Assembly: GCF_047872805.1 (NCBI RefSeq)
Contig: NZ_JBLQUK010000009.1
Span: 59,918-123,917, forward strand
Reading direction: 5' to 3'
Source: Erythrobacter sp047872805
Lineage (GTDB): Bacteria > Pseudomonadota > Alphaproteobacteria > Sphingomonadales > Sphingomonadaceae
Length of the DNA: 64,000 bases
This document shows positions 54,410 to 63,879 of this stretch, piece after piece; the stretch's first letter is position 1, and every line of letters starts with the position of its first letter. The position numbers and the translations under genes are program-made. The notes beneath the pieces were generated by a model. It did no database searches, had not been told where the DNA came from, and saw only the letters and a list, made by a program, of their open reading frames with translations.

Positions 54410-57184
54410 ATGACCGACTGGAGCCAGCCCAGTCTCCGCGTCCCCCGCCAGCGCGCGATCCTTGACCGGCGCGCGTTGATGGAAACGATTGCAGCGCTGG
54501 TGGGTGACCATGGCGACAAGGCCCGCGTGCCGATCCTGAAGGCCTTGCAAGCGGCGCTTGAGAAAGGGCGGACGGAGCTGGAAAAGCGGCTGTCGCAAAA
54601 CCCGTCGGCCGGTCATGAAATCACTCTGGGATATGCGTTTCTAACCGATCAGCTGGTCCGGGTGATCCACGACCATGTCACAGAGAACGTCTATCCAGCC
54701 GGCAATCGCACCACCGCCGAACGGCTCGCCGTGTTGGCGGTGGGCGGATATGGCCGCGCGGAAATGGCCCCGCATTCAGACGTCGACATCGCCTTTATCA
54801 CCCCGATGAAACGTTCCCCATGGTGCGAACAGGTGATCGAGGCGATGCTTTATCTGCTGTGGGATCTGGGTCTGAAAGTGGGGCATTCCAGCCGCAGCGT
54901 GGCCGACACGATGCGCATGGCAAAAGAAGATTTGACGATCCGCACCGCCCTGCTCGAAGGGCGACGCATATGGGGCGATTCCGAGGTTTATGAGGAGGTG
55001 CGCCAGCGTTTCTGGAATGAGGTCGTGCGCGGCAGCGAGCGCAATTTCCTCACCCAAAAACTCGAAGAGCGCAATCAGCGGCACAAACGGATGGGCGACA
55101 GCCGCTATGTCGTTGAACCCAATGTCAAGGACGGCAAAGGGGCCCTGCGCGATCTCCAGACGCTCTACTGGATCGGCAAATATATGCACCGGGTCGGCAG
55201 CGCGGCTGACTTGGTCGATGTCTGCCTGCTGACCAGCAGCGAGTATCGCAGTTTTCGCCGGGCCGAAGGATTTTTGCTGGCGGTGCGCACGCATATGCAC
55301 GTGTTGACCGGGCGCGCCGAGGACCGGTTGACCTTCGACCTTCAACGGCAGGTCGCCAGCCGCATGAATTTTGCCGACCGCCCCGGCAAAAGCGCGGTCG
55401 AACGCTTCATGCAATATTACTTCATGCAGGTGAAACGGGTCGGCAGCCTGACCGGCGTGTTCCTGGCGCATCTGGACGAAGAATATGCGCGCAAACGCGC
55501 GCGCAGCGGCTTTTTCGCCGGTTGGACCGCCAAACCCCGCTACATCAAGGGCTATGTGGTCGAGGGCGGCCGGATCAAGGCACCGCGCGACCGCTGGTTT
55601 GCCGATGATCCGGTGCGATTGATCGAACTGTTCCAACTGGCAGAGGCAGAGGGCCTCGAAATCCATCCGGAAACGATGCGTCAGGCCGACCGCGATGCCA
55701 AACTGATCGACAAATCGGTGCGCAAGGACGCGCGCGCCAACGCTTTGTTCCTTGATCTGCTGGGCGGGCGCAAAGACCCCGAAACCGCGCTGCGCTGGAT
55801 GAATGAAGCGGGCGTGTTCGGCCGGTTTGTGCCCGATTTTGGCCGGGTCAATGCGCAGATGCAATTCGACATGTATCACCATTACACGGTCGATGAACAC
55901 ACGATCCGCGCCATCGGCCTGCTGAGCCAGATCGAACGCGGGCTGCTGCCTGATGACCATCCGCGCGCAACCACGCAGATCCACAAAGTGGCCTCGCGCC
56001 GCGCACTGTATGTCGCGGTGCTGCTCCACGATATTGCCAAGGGTCGCGGCGGCGATCACTCGGTGCTGGGCGCAGATGTGGCGCGGCGGCTGTGCCCGCG
56101 CTTTGGGCTGGATGAAAAGGAAACTCAGCTCGTGCAGTGGCTGGTGTTGCAACATCTGTTGATGAGCTCAACCGCGCAGAAACGCGACCTTACTGATCCC
56201 AAGACAATCGAGGATTTCGTCGCCGAAGTGCGCACGCTGGACCGGTTGCGCAATCTCGCCATTCTGACCGCGGTCGATATTCGCGCGGTCGGACCCGGCA
56301 CCTGGAACAGCTGGAAGGGGCAGTTGCTGGGCGAGCTCTATGATGCAGCGCAGGAACTCCTGCGGCTTGGCCACAAACGCAAAGGCCGCGCTGCGCGGGT
56401 CGCAGCGAAGAAAAGCGCGGTGGCGCAAATGCTGGGCGACAAATCCCATCTCGTCGGTGAAGTCGGCGAATTGCTTGGCGATGCATATTGGATCGCCGAG
56501 CCTGACGACATCATCGCCAAGAACCTGATCCAGTACGAACTGGCACGGCGGATCGAAGAGAATCTCTCAATCCATTGCGAGATTGATGAGGAACGCGGTG
56601 CGACGCTGGTCAGCGTCATTGCCGCCGATCACCCGGGCCTGTTTTACCGCATTGCAGGGGGCATCCATCTGGCGGGCGCGAACATCATCGACGCCCGCAT
56701 CCACACCGCGATGAACGGTTATGCGGTGGACAATTTCCTGGTGCAGGATCTGCATGACAAACCCTTGCGCGAAGATAGCCAGATCGCGCGGCTTAAACAG
56801 GGCATTGCTGACGCGCTGCTGGCGAAGGTCGAACTGGTACCCAAACTCGCCGCCCGCCCGCTTGCCCATTCGCGGGCCAAGGCTTTTGCGGTCGCGCCAG
56901 GGGTCAATTTCGACAACACCGCCTCCAACCATTTCACCGTTATCGAAGTGACCGCGCGCGACCGCCCGGCCTTGCTGAACCGGCTCGCGCATGCGCTGTA
57001 TAAGGCAAACCTGATTGTCCAGTCGGCGCATATCACCGCTTACGGCGAGAGCGCGGCGGACACGTTCTATGTCACCGATCTCACCGGCAGCAAAGTGACC
57101 GCGCCCACCCGTCTGGCCGAGATTGAGGCTGCCCTGCTCGCGGCGGCAAGCGACAAACGACAACGCGAGCATGAAGAGGCCTGA
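54410..57184 (+). CDS. glnD: Bifunctional [protein-PII] uridylyltransferase / uridylyl-removing enzyme
   Basis: GlnD senses glutamine and modifies the PII proteins that control nitrogen assimilation. Domains: nucleotidyltransferase with VGGYGRAEMAPHSDVDIAFI (about 106-125), a GlnD helical domain, HD phosphohydrolase with HHYTVDEHTIRAIG and LLHDIAKGRGGDHS, and two C-terminal ACT domains (VSVIAADHPGLFYRIAGG and IEVTARDRPALLNRLAHAL). The length of 924 is normal. The start at ATG 54410 has AAGGGGG upstream. No PII or ammonium transporter gene is nearby. Confidence 0.97.
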   Translation: MTDWSQPSLRVPRQRAILDRRALMETIAALVGDHGDKARVPILKALQAALEKGRTELEKRLSQNPSAGHEITLGYAFLTDQLVRVIHDHVTENVYPAGNRTTAERLAVLAVGGYGRAEMAPHSDVDIAFITPMKRSPWCEQVIEAMLYLLWDLGLKVGHSSRSVADTMRMAKEDLTIRTALLEGRRIWGDSEVYEEVRQRFWNEVVRGSERNFLTQKLEERNQRHKRMGDSRYVVEPNVKDGKGALRDLQTLYWIGKYMHRVGSAADLVDVCLLTSSEYRSFRRAEGFLLAVRTHMHVLTGRAEDRLTFDLQRQVASRMNFADRPGKSAVERFMQYYFMQVKRVGSLTGVFLAHLDEEYARKRARSGFFAGWTAKPRYIKGYVVEGGRIKAPRDRWFADDPVRLIELFQLAEAEGLEIHPETMRQADRDAKLIDKSVRKDARANALFLDLLGGRKDPETALRWMNEAGVFGRFVPDFGRVNAQMQFDMYHHYTVDEHTIRAIGLLSQIERGLLPDDHPRATTQIHKVASRRALYVAVLLHDIAKGRGGDHSVLGADVARRLCPRFGLDEKETQLVQWLVLQHLLMSSTAQKRDLTDPKTIEDFVAEVRTLDRLRNLAILTAVDIRAVGPGTWNSWKGQLLGELYDAAQELLRLGHKRKGRAARVAAKKSAVAQMLGDKSHLVGEVGELLGDAYWIAEPDDIIAKNLIQYELARRIEENLSIHCEIDEERGATLVSVIAADHPGLFYRIAGGIHLAGANIIDARIHTAMNGYAVDNFLVQDLHDKPLREDSQIARLKQGIADALLAKVELVPKLAARPLAHSRAKAFAVAPGVNFDNTASNHFTVIEVTARDRPALLNRLAHALYKANLIVQSAHITAYGESAADTFYVTDLTGSKVTAPTRLAEIEAALLAAASDKRQREHEEA

Positions 57185-57299
57185 CGCGGCGCCGCAAGAC
57201 CAAGCGCGGACCTAACTCGACCAGCGCGCCCCCGAATAGGTTGCATTTGCGTGACTCATCTTTATTGGCGGGGGCCTTCAAGTTTGGGAGACAAATTGA

Positions 57300-59624
57300 A
57301 TGACTATCCTTACCCCCGCGCGGCGCGTTGCCGCGGTTCTTCTGTGCACCTGCGCCGCCGCCCCCTTTGCAGCACAGGCGCAAACCACCGATTCCGATCA
57401 AACCGCCGCCAACGCCCCGGTCCAAGAAGCGCGCACCAGCACGCTCGATACAATTGGCAACATCATCGTCACCGGCACCAAGACACAGGACCCCGAAGAC
57501 GTTCAGGATGTGGCGCTTGCGATCACCGCGTTCAATTCCGGCACCCTCGAAGCGCTCAAGGTCCGCGACATTCAGGGTCTGTCATTTCAAGCTCCCAACG
57601 TCTCGCTCGATCAGATTGGCACCACCCGTGGTCAAGCCAACTTCTCTATCCGCGGCCTCGGCATCAATTCCTCGATCCCCTCGATCGATCCGACCGTCGG
57701 CGTGTTTGTCGATGGCGTCTATCTTGGCACCAATGGCGGGGTCGTGTTCGACCTGTTCGACCTTGAAAGCGTGGAAATCCTGCGCGGGCCGCAGGGCGTG
57801 TTGTTCGGCCGCAATGTGACCGGCGGCGCGGTGCTCATCAACACCGGCAATCCGACCGAAGAGTTTCGCGGCAAATTCCGCGCGGCAGTGGACGGCCCGA
57901 TTGATGGCGGACGCGGCGGCGCAAATTACACCGCCAGCGGCGTTATCTCCGGCCCGATTGTCGAAGACGTGCTGCTGTTCAAACTCGGTGCCTATTACAA
58001 CAATGACGATGGCTATTTCACCAATTCGTTCGACGGTTCAAACCACGGCGCGGCGGAAACCTATATCCTTCGCGGTGCGCTCGAAGTGCGGGCCGGCGAT
58101 CTCACGCTGACCGGGAAAATCGACTATTTCGACAGCGAGGGCGATGGTCCTGCTGGCCAGAACCGTGGCTTTTTCTCACGCGAAAGCTTTGATTTCGCAA
58201 TCGACAATCGCGGTTTTTACACCAATGAAACGATCAACGCCTCGCTTACTGCAGAATGGGATATCGGGCCGGGCACGCTGACCAACATCCTTGGCTATCG
58301 TGATTATCAGGCGACCACTGATGCGGATATCGATGCGACCGCGCTGTTTCTGTTCCATTCAGGCACTGAAACCGAACAGGACCAGATTTCGAACGAACTG
58401 CGCTATGCAGTCTCGACCGACAATTTCGACCTGACCGTCGGCGCATTCTATTTCGATCAGTCGATTGCCTACACCGAAGTGCGCGATATTCCGCCTTCGA
58501 CGCCGCTGACATTCTATGGCGGTGGTCAGCAAGACCACGAAGTGATCGGCCTGTTCGCCAGCGGTCAGTTTCAATTGACCGATGCGCTTTCGGTTATCGG
58601 TGGGATACGCTGGAGCCAGGAAACCAAGGACGCGGCGATCACCTATGTCCGCCCCCGCCCGGAATGTTCGGTGGTTCAGGGCACCTGCCCGACCACCGGC
58701 ACCAACGGGTTCGGACTTCCGGAAAACAACGGCTTCACCGACAGCGTGCGGTTCCGCAATGTTTCGCCCAAACTGGGCCTGCAATATGAATTCGCAGACA
58801 GTCAGGTCTATGCGCACTGGACGCGCGGCTATCGTTCGGGCGGTTACAATTTCCGCATCACCAACGCCAACGCCTTCGAAGCGATTGCGCTGGCGCCGGG
58901 CGGCAGCTTCTCCTTTGACGAGGAGCGGGTCGACAATTACGAAATTGGCGGCAAATTCCAGACAGCAGACGGATCGCTGACGCTTAACCTTGCTGCCTAT
59001 ATCACCGAGGTCAAGAACATGCAGCGCGAGATCAACCAGTCCTCCGCCGCATCGGGGGTCGCGCAGTCGATCTTCAACACCGCGGATGCGACCATCACCG
59101 GGTTCGAAGCTGAGGCGCGTATGCGGCTTTCGGACAGCCTCATCGTGACCGCCAATCTCGGCCTCATCAACGATGAATATGATGCCATCCTGTTCGACAT
59201 TTCGGGCGATGGTGTGATCGATCAGGCTGACCTTGACCTGCGCCTGCCGCGCGTTCCCGAAGTGACCTGGGGTGTCGGCTTCATCCACGAATTGTTCATC
59301 GGTGACAGCGAGATTCTGACACGGGTGAATTATCAGTACCGCGATGAATTTGCCTATACCGACAACAATTTCGGCTATGTGCAGGACATCTCGAACCTCG
59401 AAGCCAACATCACCTGGAATACGCCGATGGAGGGCCTTTCGTTCTCGGTCTATGGCCGCAATCTGTTTGACGAAGTGCAGGTCGGCGGGGACACGCAGGT
59501 TCCATTCGGCGGGCCGCTGTCAAACGGCGTGAACCGTCCGTTTGATGCCGCGCCTGCAGCGGGCACATTCTCGCCGCTGTCAAAGGGCCGTCAAGTCGGT
59601 GTCGAGGCGCTGTTCGAGTTCTAG
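57300..59624 (+). CDS. TonB-dependent outer membrane receptor
   Basis: A signal peptide (cleavage near AQA, residue 28) is followed by the TonB box region, a plug domain with VRDIQGLSFQAPNVSLDQIG and VEILRGPQGVLFGRNVTGGAV, and a 22-stranded barrel that ends in Phe (VEALFEF). The phrase GRNVTGGAVLINTGNPT fits the sphingomonad family of receptors for oligosaccharides, aromatics or siderophores. No substrate-specific gene neighbours are present. The ATG has a GGGAG site. It ends at a strong terminator shared with the convergent gene. Confidence 0.95.
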   Translation: MTILTPARRVAAVLLCTCAAAPFAAQAQTTDSDQTAANAPVQEARTSTLDTIGNIIVTGTKTQDPEDVQDVALAITAFNSGTLEALKVRDIQGLSFQAPNVSLDQIGTTRGQANFSIRGLGINSSIPSIDPTVGVFVDGVYLGTNGGVVFDLFDLESVEILRGPQGVLFGRNVTGGAVLINTGNPTEEFRGKFRAAVDGPIDGGRGGANYTASGVISGPIVEDVLLFKLGAYYNNDDGYFTNSFDGSNHGAAETYILRGALEVRAGDLTLTGKIDYFDSEGDGPAGQNRGFFSRESFDFAIDNRGFYTNETINASLTAEWDIGPGTLTNILGYRDYQATTDADIDATALFLFHSGTETEQDQISNELRYAVSTDNFDLTVGAFYFDQSIAYTEVRDIPPSTPLTFYGGGQQDHEVIGLFASGQFQLTDALSVIGGIRWSQETKDAAITYVRPRPECSVVQGTCPTTGTNGFGLPENNGFTDSVRFRNVSPKLGLQYEFADSQVYAHWTRGYRSGGYNFRITNANAFEAIALAPGGSFSFDEERVDNYEIGGKFQTADGSLTLNLAAYITEVKNMQREINQSSAASGVAQSIFNTADATITGFEAEARMRLSDSLIVTANLGLINDEYDAILFDISGDGVIDQADLDLRLPRVPEVTWGVGFIHELFIGDSEILTRVNYQYRDEFAYTDNNFGYVQDISNLEANITWNTPMEGLSFSVYGRNLFDEVQVGGDTQVPFGGPLSNGVNRPFDAAPAAGTFSPLSKGRQVGVEALFEF

Positions 59625-59649
59625 GAACGCGGCACCAAAGTGAAAGAGG

Positions 59650-59680
59650 GGGGCGCTTCGGAAACGGAGCGCCCCTTTTT
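59650..59680 (+). terminator. Rho-independent terminator after the TonB receptor gene
   Basis: GGGGCGCT (59650-59657) pairs with AGCGCCCC (59668-59675), extended by a wobble and two more pairs around the loop GAAA, and TTTTT follows at 59676-59680. On the minus strand it lies at the end of the gene at 59679-60134, where AAAAAGGGG gives no T run until CCCCCCTCTTTC, so it may work in both directions. Confidence 0.9.
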
Positions 59681-60134
59681 ATGTGTCGGTAATCAGCAGC
59701 AGCGCGATGGCCTTGTCGTCAAATCCGACAAAGGCCCATTCGACGGCAGCGCCCGCTATCGGATTCCACAATCCGTCATAGCGATTTGCAACCAGCGTCC
59801 GCCGTTCGGGATCGAACAGCGCGATGAAGTCGCGCGCGCAGGCCGCCGCGTCCGCTTGCGCAAGCCATGGCCTCGCCGGATTGGCAATGTCACCGGCCAA
59901 GGCTTGCTCCATCTGCGCCCATGCCGAACGCGGGCCATCGGCTCCGGGTAAGGCATCGAGCAATTCCCAGTTGAAACCGATCTTTGCAAACCCAAGCCCG
60001 CCGATAAAACCATCGGCAATTTCGCTGTGGGGTGCAGGCATGATCGGGCCAATGCGGTGATGAAACTGCGCGCGCGCGCCATTGTTCAATAGAGGGAGCC
60101 AGCGGGCGGCAAACTGGCGAAAGGCTTCATCCAC
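59679..60134 (-). CDS. Protein of unknown function, 151 aa
   Basis: I start at GTG 60134, which overlaps the yggS stop by a few bases, because the frame reads as protein only from there (DEAFRQFAARWLPLLNNGARAQF). The protein is soluble with several Trp residues and hydrophobic segments that look like a small alpha/beta domain (FALIDPERRT-like LFDPERRTLVANRYDGLWNP). I do not recognise a family. Its position behind yggS suggests co-expression. The terminator of the TonB gene covers its stop codon. Confidence 0.6.
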   Translation of the reverse strand: MDEAFRQFAARWLPLLNNGARAQFHHRIGPIMPAPHSEIADGFIGGLGFAKIGFNWELLDALPGADGPRSAWAQMEQALAGDIANPARPWLAQADAAACARDFIALFDPERRTLVANRYDGLWNPIAGAAVEWAFVGFDDKAIALLLITDT

Positions 60135-60792
60135 CGCGCGCGCCAAACAGCGCCGAACCGACCCGGATGTGCGTGGCGCCCAATTGCACGGCGGTTTCAT
60201 AATCGCCGCTCATTCCCATGCTCAGCCCCTCGGTCCCATTGTCGCGCGCCAGCTTGGCGAGAAATGCAAAAAAGGGCGCAGGCTCGGTATCGGCGGGCGG
60301 CAGGCACATCAGGCCGGCGAGCGGAATATCCGCGCTGCGCACCCGCGCCAGAAATGCGGGAAGGCCCGCAATCGAGCAGCCACCTTTCTGATCCTCCTCG
60401 CCAATATTGACCTGCACGAAACACGGCACGCGCCGCCCGGCCTTGTCCATCGCTTTGGCCAGCGCGTTGAGCAGGCTTAACCGGTCAAGCGAGTGAATTG
60501 CGTCGAACATGGCCACGGCATCATCAGCCTTGTTCGATTGCAGCTGGCCGATGAGGTGCAATTCGGTATCGGGGAACTTGTCGCGCAGCGCGGGCCATTT
60601 GTCCTGCGCTTCCTGCACCCGGTTTTCGCCAAATACGCGGTGTCCAGCGTCCAGCAGGGGTAAAATCCGTTCTGCCGGATGCGTCTTGCTGACCGCGATC
60701 AGGGTCACGTCGGCGGGCTGTCGCCGCGCGGGCTTGCACATGCGCGCGACATTGGCTTCGATTTCGGCGAGACGGGTGGCTGCACTTTCCAT
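60127..60792 (-). CDS. YggS family PLP homeostasis protein
   Basis: This is a single-domain TIM-barrel relative of alanine racemase that holds pyridoxal phosphate and helps to keep the free PLP level. The lysine that binds PLP is in TLIAVSKTHP near residue 35, and further motifs are FGENRVQEAQDKW, ELHLIGQLQSNKAD and LSMGMSGDYETAVQLGATHIRVGS. The length of 221 is normal. It is divergent from the thiamine phosphate synthase gene with only 22 bases between the start codons. Confidence 0.93.
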   Translation of the reverse strand: MESAATRLAEIEANVARMCKPARRQPADVTLIAVSKTHPAERILPLLDAGHRVFGENRVQEAQDKWPALRDKFPDTELHLIGQLQSNKADDAVAMFDAIHSLDRLSLLNALAKAMDKAGRRVPCFVQVNIGEEDQKGGCSIAGLPAFLARVRSADIPLAGLMCLPPADTEPAPFFAFLAKLARDNGTEGLSMGMSGDYETAVQLGATHIRVGSALFGARGG

Positions 60793-60814
60793 GGGGCCGC
60801 GCTATAGTGATCGC

Positions 60815-61351
60815 GTGACCGTTGCAAAGCCTCTCCCTGCGCTCTGGCTGATTTCTGATGCGCGCAATGATGGCGCGCTGGAACGGGCGCTGGCCAGATT
60901 GCCAGCCAGTAGCGGCTTTGTGTTCCGGCATTATCATTGTCATCCCAAGGCCCGACGCAGACGGTTTGACGCGCTGGCTGCGATTGCGCGTGACCACGAT
61001 CACCGCGTAATCCTTTCCGGCGATGCCGATCTGGCAATCGAATGGGGGGCAGACGGCATTTACGGTCCGCCGGGCAAGCTGGGAAAGCGCAACGGTTTGT
61101 TGCGACTGGCGGCGGTGCACGATGCGGACGAAATCGCGCTTGCCAACCGCGCCGGGGTCGACGCCATGTTTCTGTCGCCCGTATTCCCCACCCGCTCGCA
61201 CCCAGGTAAGGGCTGTCTGGGCATCGCCTTGTTCCGCGAATTGGCGGCGCGCGCGGAAAGCCCGGTCATTGCACTCGGAGGCATGAATGCGGAGCGGGCG
61301 CGCGACCTGCATTGGCCGCGCTGGGCAGCGATAGACGGGCTGTCGGCATGA
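60815..61351 (+). CDS. Thiamine phosphate synthase (ThiE-like)
   Basis: ThiE joins the pyrimidine and thiazole phosphates to thiamine phosphate. The fold is visible as ALWLISDARND, then ADLAIEWGADGIYGPPGKLG, and the strand AGVDAMFLSPVFPTRSHPG followed by ESPVIALGGMNAERA at the C-terminus. The length of about 178 is short for the family (about 210) but normal for sphingomonad copies as I recall. The start is GTG 60815 or ATG 60791; the latter would overlap the divergent yggS start. No other thiamine gene and no TPP riboswitch were seen upstream. Confidence 0.8.
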   Translation: MTVAKPLPALWLISDARNDGALERALARLPASSGFVFRHYHCHPKARRRRFDALAAIARDHDHRVILSGDADLAIEWGADGIYGPPGKLGKRNGLLRLAAVHDADEIALANRAGVDAMFLSPVFPTRSHPGKGCLGIALFRELAARAESPVIALGGMNAERARDLHWPRWAAIDGLSA

Positions 61352-61448
61352 CCCCCGCAATGACCGCCATTGACCGCGAAGAGTCAGGAAAAGGTTTGAC
61401 CCAAAGCCTACGAGGATTCATGATGTGTTCTCACAAAGGAGCGCCGCA

Positions 61449-63851
61449 ATGGCTAGCCGTGCGATGACCAACCGCAACAATACCGCAGATTGGCGCATTG
61501 GCCTGCGCCGCAGCCTCCGCCGCGCCGCGCAGATGACCGGCGCCGGAGTGCTGCTGCTTGTGACAATATTCCTGGCGCTGGCCTTGGCGAGTTACACGCA
61601 GACCGACCCCAGCCCATCGACCGCCGCAGCGGCGGGAGAGGTGAGCAACTGGATGGGGCGCTGGGGAGCCTTCGCTGCCGACCGGGTGCTGTTCGCTTTT
61701 GGAGTGCCGGGAGCGTTGCTGCTCCCCCTGCTGTATATTTCGGCGCGCAAATTGTGGCGCGCGGTAGAGCTCGACGGCGCGGATGGAGGGTCGGAGGGGG
61801 CAAGCTGGTGGCTGCCGACAGGTTTGCTGCTGATTGCAATCGTGTTGCTCGGCACCGTGCTGTCGCTGACTTTTGATCGGACCGGTGGGACCCTGCCCGC
61901 GCAGCTTGGCGGGGTGTCAGGCCTGCTCGGTGCAAGCGCTATTGAAGCGCTTGCCACGCGTTTTGGAGGCGGTGCATCGGGGTGGATCATACTGGGCGCG
62001 GCGCTGACGTGTCTGGCTGGCGGCACCGCGCTGCTAACGCGAGTGTTTGCGATTGATTGGCGTATGCTTTTGACATTGCCCAACTTTGCCGGGGACGGAG
62101 CCGTTGGAGGAGCGATCCTGTCACGCCTGCCCTTTGGCAAGACCCGCAGGCCGCAATCGGCCTTTGCCGGGGATGACAGCATCGAAGCGCCAACAACAAA
62201 ATCGCGCCGCCAGGTGAAGCCCGCAGGTGATCTGCCGGCCGACCCGGCCCCGCGCCGTGCCCCGGAAATCAGCGATCCTTCCGCCCCGCCCAGACGTGCC
62301 GAACCGGCCAAGACCAATCAACGCGACATGTTTGCCGCCTATGAATTGCCGAGCCTCGACCTGCTGGCCGATCCGCCGTTGGAAACCGCGCCGAAGCTCG
62401 ACAAGCTGGCATTGGAACGCAACGCACGCCTGCTCGAAAACGTGCTCGACGATTTCAATGTGAAGGGCGAAATCACCGCCGTGCGCACCGGTCCTGTGGT
62501 GACCATGTATGAATTGGAACCAGCGCCGGGGATAAAGGCCAGCCGCGTCGTTGGCCTGGCCGAAGACATCGCGCGCAACATGTCCGCGATCAGCGCGCGC
62601 GTGTCGCCGATACCGGGCCGCACGGTGATGGGGATCGAACTGCCCAACAAGGATCGCCAGATGGTGATGCTGCGCGAACTTGCCGCTTGCGCCGCCTTTG
62701 CCGAGGCGAAGGGCAATCTGCCGATCATTCTGGGCAAGGATATCGCTGGCGAACCAATGATCGCAGACCTCGCGGCCATGCCCCACTTGCTGGTTGCCGG
62801 GACCACCGGTTCGGGTAAGTCGGTCGGGCTCAACTGCATCATCCTGTCGCTGCTGTATCATTTCACGCCCGCAGAATGCCGGATGATCCTGATCGATCCG
62901 AAAGTGCTCGAACTGGCGAGTTATGATGATATTCCGCACCTGCTGTCCCCCGTGGTTACCGAACCGCACAAGAGCGTGCGCGCGCTCAAATGGGCGGTGG
63001 AGGAGATGGAGGGTCGATACCGGATGATGAGCAGCATCAATTCGCGTAATATCAACAGTTTCAATGAAAAAGTCAGTGCCGCGATCGCCAAGGGCAAGCC
63101 ACTGGGGCGGCGCGTGCAGACCGGGTTCGACCCCGATACTGGCGAGCAGCTCTATGAAGAAGAGCAGCTCGATTACGCGCCGCTGCCGCAAATCGTGCTG
63201 ATCGTCGATGAACTGGCCGATCTGATGGTAACGGTGGGCAAGGAGATAGAGGTTCTGATCCAGCGACTGTCGCAAAAATCGCGCGCGGCGGGCATCCATC
63301 TGATCATGGCAACACAGCGACCCAGCGTCGATGTCATCACCGGTGTCATCAAAGCCAACTTGCCGACCCGGATCAGCTTCAAGGTGACCAGCCGCATCGA
63401 CAGCCGAACGATCCTGGGCGAGCAGGGCGCGGAACAATTGCTGGGCAAGGGCGACATGCTCTACAAACCCAACACCGGCGCAACAGTGCGCGTTCATTGC
63501 CCGTTCGTTTCTGATGATGAGGTCGAAGCTGTGGCCAATTTCTGGCGCGCACAGGGCTCGCCGGAATATGTCGATGCAGTCACCGAAGAGCCCGAAGACG
63601 GGATGGGTCTGAATTTCGAAGACGACCTAACCGCTTCGGACAATCCCGAAGAACGCAAATATCGCCAAGCCTGCCAGATCGTGATCGAGAACCAGAAAGC
63701 CAGCGGATCATGGCTTCAGCGGCAAATGGGCGTGGGCTACAACACCGCCGCCAAATGGATCGAACGGATGGAAGGCGAAGGGCTGGTAGGCCCCGCAAAC
63801 CATGTCGGTCGGCGCGAGATTTTCCGCGATTCAGACGGCAATCCTATCTAG
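61449..63851 (+). CDS. ftsK: DNA translocase FtsK/SpoIIIE
   Basis: FtsK pumps chromosome DNA at the division septum. Four N-terminal membrane helices span about 30-200, a Pro-rich linker (about 225-300) follows, and the motor starts around 310. Walker A is GTTGSGKSVGLN at about 451-462, Walker B is VLIVDELADLMV near 583, with IMATQRPSVDVITGVIKANL after it. The C-terminal gamma domain, a winged helix that reads KOPS, is QRQMGVGYNTAAKWIERMEG. ATG 61449 follows AAAGGAG seven bases upstream, so I prefer it to GTG 61425. Two GANTC sites (61381 and 61415) lie just upstream. Confidence 0.97.
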   Translation: MASRAMTNRNNTADWRIGLRRSLRRAAQMTGAGVLLLVTIFLALALASYTQTDPSPSTAAAAGEVSNWMGRWGAFAADRVLFAFGVPGALLLPLLYISARKLWRAVELDGADGGSEGASWWLPTGLLLIAIVLLGTVLSLTFDRTGGTLPAQLGGVSGLLGASAIEALATRFGGGASGWIILGAALTCLAGGTALLTRVFAIDWRMLLTLPNFAGDGAVGGAILSRLPFGKTRRPQSAFAGDDSIEAPTTKSRRQVKPAGDLPADPAPRRAPEISDPSAPPRRAEPAKTNQRDMFAAYELPSLDLLADPPLETAPKLDKLALERNARLLENVLDDFNVKGEITAVRTGPVVTMYELEPAPGIKASRVVGLAEDIARNMSAISARVSPIPGRTVMGIELPNKDRQMVMLRELAACAAFAEAKGNLPIILGKDIAGEPMIADLAAMPHLLVAGTTGSGKSVGLNCIILSLLYHFTPAECRMILIDPKVLELASYDDIPHLLSPVVTEPHKSVRALKWAVEEMEGRYRMMSSINSRNINSFNEKVSAAIAKGKPLGRRVQTGFDPDTGEQLYEEEQLDYAPLPQIVLIVDELADLMVTVGKEIEVLIQRLSQKSRAAGIHLIMATQRPSVDVITGVIKANLPTRISFKVTSRIDSRTILGEQGAEQLLGKGDMLYKPNTGATVRVHCPFVSDDEVEAVANFWRAQGSPEYVDAVTEEPEDGMGLNFEDDLTASDNPEERKYRQACQIVIENQKASGSWLQRQMGVGYNTAAKWIERMEGEGLVGPANHVGRREIFRDSDGNPI

Positions 63852-63879
63852 GCAGCCCTTTGTCGATGTAGAAACGAAT

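Noticed and set aside
54776..56155. 459-codon open frame antisense to glnD
   Set aside because: It lies entirely inside glnD on the opposite strand and shows the His/Gln/Arg-rich composition of a mirror frame.
60770..60830. TPP riboswitch before the thiamine phosphate synthase gene
   Set aside because: Only 22 bases separate the divergent starts, too short for the element, and the CTGAGA-type core is absent.
62121..63497. 458-codon open frame antisense to ftsK
   Set aside because: Completely covered by the strongly supported ftsK gene and without any recognisable motif.
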